64,000 nt of DNA from a virus, in IMG/VR virus record IMGVR_UViG_3300028030_000001, positions 1-64,000 of that record; one strand, 5' to 3'. Positions 60,679 to 64,000 of the stretch are shown one piece after another (positions within the stretch are counted from its first letter, which is position 1; the number at the start of each line of letters is the position of its first letter). The notes under the pieces were generated by a model that ran no database searches, was not told the DNA's origin, and saw nothing but the letters and a program-made list of their open reading frames with translations. The translations under genes and the position numbers were made by a program.

Positions 60679-61122
60679 TTACCCTCTCACGAAAAAGTTT
60701 GAGTAATATTCCTGTAACCCTCTATAGTTTCCTTGCTTGTACATCTTGTATGCATTTATCGGTTTCGTTACTGGTGCAGATACTCTTTTGTAACCTGCTT
60801 TAGTAACTGTTTCGTATATGTACTTGAACAAGTTTACGTTAAACTTCTTTTCTGTGTATTCTTCTTTTTCTTCTTCAGTTAGTGGTTCATCTTCTTGCCA
60901 GATAACGAATACGTTATCTTGATGTGGACTTGGTTGTGAGTGTGACGTGAAGTGGCACTGTTTCGGTATGGATTGTAAGTGTTTGTGAAGTTCGTGCGGG
61001 TTTATGTCAGTTACGTCTAACGACTTAGTAACTGATTTAGTCTTTGGCATGTTTCGGTTTATTTTGTTAATCAGCTTGTTAGCGGCATAGATTATGTAAT
61101 CTGCATGTACCTGGTCACTCAT
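60679..61122 (-). CDS. Protein of unknown function
   Basis: 147 residues with GAGGAG before the ATG. Charged helical parts and a central acidic stretch (DEPLTEEEKEEYTEKK). Unrecognised. Confidence 0.7.
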   Translation of the reverse strand: MSDQVHADYIIYAANKLINKINRNMPKTKSVTKSLDVTDINPHELHKHLQSIPKQCHFTSHSQPSPHQDNVFVIWQEDEPLTEEEKEEYTEKKFNVNLFKYIYETVTKAGYKRVSAPVTKPINAYKMYKQGNYRGLQEYYSNFFVRG

Positions 61123-61313
61123 GATTTAAGCTCCTCATACGTTTTGTCTATAAGTTCTATAGCTTTTTCCAGATTTGTGAAATCTTCATCATTAGGAACG
61201 CACTTCGTTCCGTCTGAAGCTCTACAGGCAAGAATCTGTTCCATAGCCTCTTTAGTAATCTGCAACGTATGAAACAGTAGAGCGTATGGAGTGTTTGATG
61301 TGTTGTTCTGCAT
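61119..61313 (-). CDS. Small helical protein of unknown function
   Basis: 64 residues with AAAGGAG before the ATG and a hairpin in the leader. Mostly helical. Unrecognised. Confidence 0.7.
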   Translation of the reverse strand: MQNNTSNTPYALLFHTLQITKEAMEQILACRASDGTKCVPNDEDFTNLEKAIELIDKTYEELKS

Positions 61314-61336
61314 ATTTTTACTCCTTTCATAAAGTG

Positions 61337-61374
61337 GGGCAGGAACGGTTATGTATGTTGGTTTGTTCCTGCCC
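61337..61374 (-). other. Hairpin in the leader of a small early gene
   Basis: GGGCAGGAAC (61337-61346) pairs with GTTCCTGCCC (61365-61374), 18-base loop, a few bases ahead of the ribosome site at 61313. Weak T-content after it, so structure or weak terminator. Confidence 0.5.
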
Positions 61375-61419
61375 TACCACACACAGGAGACACTTATAAT
61401 GTTTTGTATGTTGTGTCAG

Positions 61420-61438
61420 GTGTCACAATTTATGACAC
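61420..61438 (-). promoter_or_regulatory. Operator palindrome copy
   Basis: GTGTCACAA-T-TTATGACAC, one mismatch from the perfect copy. On the - strand it is followed directly by CTGACA and, 15 bases on, TATAAG, a promoter-like pair. Confidence 0.6.
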
Positions 61439-61451
61439 TGTTTGATATGTT

Positions 61452-62183
61452 TCAGGCAGGAACGATTACATAACCTGCCTTCCTGAACGCATTAACCATC
61501 ATTTTTTCAGGATTATCAGTAAAAAACGTACTATGCTCATGCATAGGCAAATACTTTGTCATGTCATAAAGTTGTTCAGCTACCGCTTCAGATTCTGTCA
61601 GAATATCTCCATAAATCGGAATCGTTTCAAGGTCTGCTTCAGTAACAGACCTTTCTTCTGATACGAACTTTGACACGACCATCCACGCATCCGAATCACA
61701 GCATGTTTCCGATTCTGTAAGCACTTCCGCTACATATTCCTGAATATTTATGCTTTTTAATGTGAGATATGCTGTTATATCCTGTGTTACCGCTTGTACG
61801 AACGGAGTAGCTTCTCTCAGAAATTCTGATAGGTTCAAATAATGTTCAGCTACCGGACTTGTAGATATTATATCGTGATATATAGAAGTTATCTCACTGC
61901 ACGGGCCATATTTTCTGCCCCAGGCACAGTTATTGAGGCAATCATGATATGATGGTACTTCCACACAGAACGGGCATATATCAGAATCGTAATTGTATAT
62001 CGGGTCTGTTATGTAACAGAGTATGTTTTTGATAAAGATCGGAAGTGAATCGGGTTCGGATTCGATGTGTTGTTGGACGATAGTTGAGTAGAAGTGTTTT
62101 CCTATTTTGTTGTCGATATACTTCTGGATATGTTTCGATTTCTGTTTCATGAATATAGTAGCGACTGCTTTATGTGTTTGCAT
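61452..62183 (-). CDS. Cys-motif paralogue family protein, member B
   Basis: 243 residues. Motif CPFC (70-73), C82-x3-C86, A-W-G-R-K-Y-G-P-C95 matches members A and C with one extra residue between the middle Cys. Long helical C-terminal part rich in Glu and Thr. Zinc binding likely; function unknown. Confidence 0.75.
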   Translation of the reverse strand: MQTHKAVATIFMKQKSKHIQKYIDNKIGKHFYSTIVQQHIESEPDSLPIFIKNILCYITDPIYNYDSDICPFCVEVPSYHDCLNNCAWGRKYGPCSEITSIYHDIISTSPVAEHYLNLSEFLREATPFVQAVTQDITAYLTLKSINIQEYVAEVLTESETCCDSDAWMVVSKFVSEERSVTEADLETIPIYGDILTESEAVAEQLYDMTKYLPMHEHSTFFTDNPEKMMVNAFRKAGYVIVPA

Positions 62184-62187
62184 AGTT

Positions 62188-62364
62188 CTATAGTCTCCCT
62201 ATGTAATTGTTTGATTCGTCTCTGATTTCGATTACGAACTGGTTAGTATCTGTTTCAGTTACGGTATATGACCAGTTGTTGTCCTCTGACTGGATTTGTT
62301 GTTTAACTTGTTCGGCTTGTTCGTATGTAGGGAAGTATGTTGTATAATCAGGTATTAATGGCAT
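62188..62364 (-). CDS. Small protein (58 residues) of unknown function
   Basis: Starts inside the end of member C (17-base overlap) and ends 5 bases before member B. AGAGGA lies upstream of the ATG. Product begins MPLIPDYTTYFPTYEQAEQV and ends RDESNNYIGRL. Fits the coupled gene order, so probably real. Confidence 0.65.
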   Translation of the reverse strand: MPLIPDYTTYFPTYEQAEQVKQQIQSEDNNWSYTVTETDTNQFVIEIRDESNNYIGRL

Positions 62365-62719
62365 AGTCTGTGTCCTCTACATGGTCTTCAAGATAATCAG
62401 TTATCGAATCGTAAGCGTAATCTTCTTTGAGTCTGTCCTTTACTCTTTGGTATAACGAATTCTCAATCAGACAGTAACCAAACTCTTTACCAAATTCGCA
62501 TTTATGGCAATGAAAGGCGTCTGTTACATACTTTATACAGAATGGACATATTGTAGTGTCATACTGTTCTGCCAGGTTTCTAGTATTGTTTACAAGTTTT
62601 TCGGCTATATCAGGGTTTTGTTGTAGAAATGTTATAGTTATGTCTGAGGCAAAGGCAGGTTCATCGAGCATAGACGCTTTCCATTTCATAAACTGGATTG
62701 CTTGTGTTGTGGTGTACAT
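62348..62719 (-). CDS. Cys-motif paralogue family protein, member C
   Basis: 123 residues, the shortest member. CPFC (58-61), C71-x2-C74, E-F-G-K-E-F-G-Y-C83 as in A and B. Its N-terminal helix precedes the motif as in the others, and the long C-terminal part is missing. Leader CAGAAGGAGAC. Confidence 0.75.
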   Translation of the reverse strand: MYTTTQAIQFMKWKASMLDEPAFASDITITFLQQNPDIAEKLVNNTRNLAEQYDTTICPFCIKYVTDAFHCHKCEFGKEFGYCLIENSLYQRVKDRLKEDYAYDSITDYLEDHVEDTDYAINT

Positions 62720-62768
62720 AATCTGTCTCCTTCTGTGTGTTGTGTGGTGTGTGTGTTGTGTGTGTTAT

Positions 62769-62787
62769 ATGTCATAATTTGTGACAC
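62769..62787 (-). promoter_or_regulatory. Operator palindrome copy next to a -10-like element
   Basis: ATGTCATAA-T-TTGTGACAC, two mismatches from the perfect copy. On the - strand TATAAC follows at once, so a protein here would cover a promoter. Confidence 0.55.
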
Positions 62788-62824
62788 TTGGTGTGTGTTG
62801 TGTTGTGTTTGTGTGTTATACGCC

Positions 62825-62908
62825 CCAGATTCGCTCAGAATCGTTTTATGTGACTGATGTATAGTCTGGCATGTTTCTGGAGCGTGCGTTGATTCTGAGC
62901 GAATCTGG
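62825..62908. repeat. Perfect 18-base inverted repeat in a 200-base gap
   Basis: CCAGATTCGCTCAGAATC (62825-62842) and its exact reverse complement (62891-62908), 48 bases apart, just after the gene at 62921. No T-run on either side. The surrounding gap 62720-62920 otherwise holds GT/CA-rich simple sequence and one operator copy. Confidence 0.8.
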
Positions 62909-62920
62909 AGCGGATCGGGG

Positions 62921-63517
62921 TTAATATGTGTACTTGTCCTGAAGCTCGGCTACAAAGGATTCACACTCTTCATCGAGCTTGTCTGTGTCGGCGTCTGGAC
63001 ACTTTTCATCCAGTTCGTCAAGGAAATCTTTGACAAGTTCTCGTATGTTCTCAATGTGTTCCTCTACAATATCTCTTGCCTCATGCTCTATGTAGAGAGC
63101 AATGGCTGTCATGCCGTTGTTTTCCCTGGGATTGTCACCGATTCCGGCGTTTTCATAGGCTTGTTCAAGTTCGCAGGAATGAAGATACCATGTATCTTCT
63201 ATCTCTTTTGTGTAGATGGGTGTGTTCGAAGCGGCATAAGATATGATTGTGTCGAATATATCTTCCGGTATGCCTTCTTCCTGCGCTAATTCGTCAAGTT
63301 CGTCATAAGTGTCTGGCATGTTCGTGAGAAAATCATCGACCACTTCCTCTGCCGTGTCCTTTACTCGTTGGTTGAGTGTATCCTGTATTTCTACGAGTTG
63401 GATATTTTCTGGCCTGGTTTCTCGATTGATTTCGTGGAAAGTGTTTCGTTGCTCGGGTGTAAGGCTGTTTATGAGGTAATCATAGGCTTTGTAGGTGATG
63501 TTTGCATAGTGTTCCAT
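62921..63517 (-). CDS. Acidic helical phage protein
   Basis: 198 residues with promoter at 63554-63582. Strongly acidic (AEEVVDDFLTNMPDTYDELDELAQ, DELDEKCPDADTDKLDEE). YLHSCELEQAYENAGIG, then MTAIALYIEHEA, resembles an uncharacterised phage family. DNA-mimic or anti-restriction roles are typical of such early acidic proteins, but this is speculation. Confidence 0.75.
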   Translation of the reverse strand: MEHYANITYKAYDYLINSLTPEQRNTFHEINRETRPENIQLVEIQDTLNQRVKDTAEEVVDDFLTNMPDTYDELDELAQEEGIPEDIFDTIISYAASNTPIYTKEIEDTWYLHSCELEQAYENAGIGDNPRENNGMTAIALYIEHEARDIVEEHIENIRELVKDFLDELDEKCPDADTDKLDEECESFVAELQDKYTY

Positions 63518-63553
63518 AGTTTTTGTCTCCTTTCTTGTTGTGTGTTGCGTGTT

Positions 63554-63582
63554 AACATAGTTTGTTGTTTACGTTCTGTCAA
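63554..63582 (-). promoter_or_regulatory. Leftward early promoter abutting an operator
   Basis: Minus strand TTGACA (63582-63577), GAACGTAAAC block, 17-base spacer, TATGTT (63559-63554). The operator palindrome at 63583-63601 touches the -35. Confidence 0.8.
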
Positions 63583-63601
63583 GTGTCACAATTTGTGACA
63601 C
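63583..63601 (-). promoter_or_regulatory. Operator palindrome, perfect copy
   Basis: GTGTCACAA-T-TTGTGACAC (63583-63601), directly upstream of a TTGACA and directly after the stop of the 63602-63880 gene. Confidence 0.7.
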
Positions 63602-63880
63602 TCAGTGAATTGTGCTGATGGCTATTAGTGGTTCCCTGGTTGACCTGTCCTGAATCTCGATCACGTAACCTTCCATATAGTTGAAGTCTTTTTCGATTCG
63701 GATTTTTCCTTTCGAATGTTCTGAAAGGATTCCAAGTTCACGGAGTGTTTTTGCTATCTTTTGAGAAGATATATCAGGGTCAAAGTGTGTTAGCTCTGCT
63801 ATTGGAAAATAATTGTTCCAATACCATGAATTGTCTGAATCTCTCCATGCATCTATTGACAGAATCTTAGGTTTTTTCAT
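63602..63880 (-). CDS. Small protein of unknown function, winged-helix-like
   Basis: 92 residues with GGAGAAAAAAC before the ATG. The middle (ISSQKIAKTLRELGILSEHSKGKIR) has a helix-turn-helix followed by a beta wing style, suggesting DNA binding; no family assigned. Confidence 0.65.
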   Translation of the reverse strand: MKKPKILSIDAWRDSDNSWYWNNYFPIAELTHFDPDISSQKIAKTLRELGILSEHSKGKIRIEKDFNYMEGYVIEIQDRSTREPLIAISTIH

Positions 63881-63970
63881 AGTTTTTTCTCCTTTTATTT
63901 CAGGTAGTTATAAAGTTTTGGTAATATGACGGAAATAATTTGCGTTTTTAGAAATTTTTGTATGAATCTC

Positions 63971-63989
63971 CGTTAGTTATAAACTAACG
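63971..63989. other. Short inverted repeat near the window end
   Basis: CGTTAGTT (63971-63978), 3-base centre, AACTAACG (63982-63989). Could be an operator or the loop of a hairpin in the upstream leader; the remaining 110 bases after 63880 show no gene. Confidence 0.5.
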
Positions 63990-64000
63990 TATAAGAATGA

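Noticed and set aside
1-64000. tRNA genes and integration functions
   Set aside because: No T-loop plus acceptor-stem pattern was recognised by eye and no integrase or excisionase motif was found; a tRNA search program would be decisive.

Overview
The window is part of a tailed-phage genome, most likely a long-tailed siphovirus-type phage. A very long tape measure gene is followed by many tail-tip and fibre genes, and a complete replication and nucleotide-metabolism module lies on the opposite strand. The DNA is AT-rich, uses ordinary stop codons, has strong Shine-Dalgarno sites and sigma70-like TTGACA promoters, so the host is an ordinary bacterium. A lipobox lipoprotein and small membrane proteins near the lysis genes weakly favour a Gram-negative host. 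No integrase, capsid, portal or terminase gene lies in this window and no tRNA was recognised.

Left arm (1-29361, all + strand): the 3' part of the tape measure gene, then about 25 tightly coupled tail, baseplate and fibre genes, most overlapping by 1-8 bases. Within the fibre block sits an unexpected lipoate-protein-ligase-like gene (22011-22784). From 25893 to 29361 the content changes to two membrane proteins, a stand-alone CheY-like receiver domain, a secreted Cys-rich protein, zinc-ribbon and basic small proteins, a DUF1353 protein, a lipoprotein and a 55-residue membrane protein.

The arms converge at 29342-29361 with a 20-base gene overlap. A terminator for the leftward transcripts lies inside the rightward gene.

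Right arm (29342-63880, nearly all - strand): read leftward from about 55430 the genes include a D5-like primase-helicase, a TnpB nuclease gene without TnpA, two DNA methyltransferases, an SNF2-like helicase, a three-domain DNA polymerase I, a RecU-like nuclease, a split Rad50/SbcC pair with SbcD, ThyX, an ATP-dependent DNA ligase, a dNMP kinase, an HU-like protein, a dCMP deaminase and an M15 peptidase. From about 55434 to 63880 there are many small early genes, mostly unknown, including a Cro-like repressor, an Sm-like protein, three paralogues sharing a Cys motif and a pair sharing a WWxxP motif.

Regulation on the right arm looks organised. At least seven leftward promoters share TTGACA and most of them an ACGTAAAC-like block. 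A 19-base palindrome recurs four times next to promoters or leaders. Many leaders share ACGAAAGGAGAC. At 60033-60152, on the + strand, a promoter and a hairpin terminator bracket a possible small RNA carrying the exact 12-base complement of that leader and a CCUCCU loop. The most unusual points are this RNA candidate, the ligase in the tail block, the receiver protein, the split SbcC, the TnpB gene and the repeated operator.
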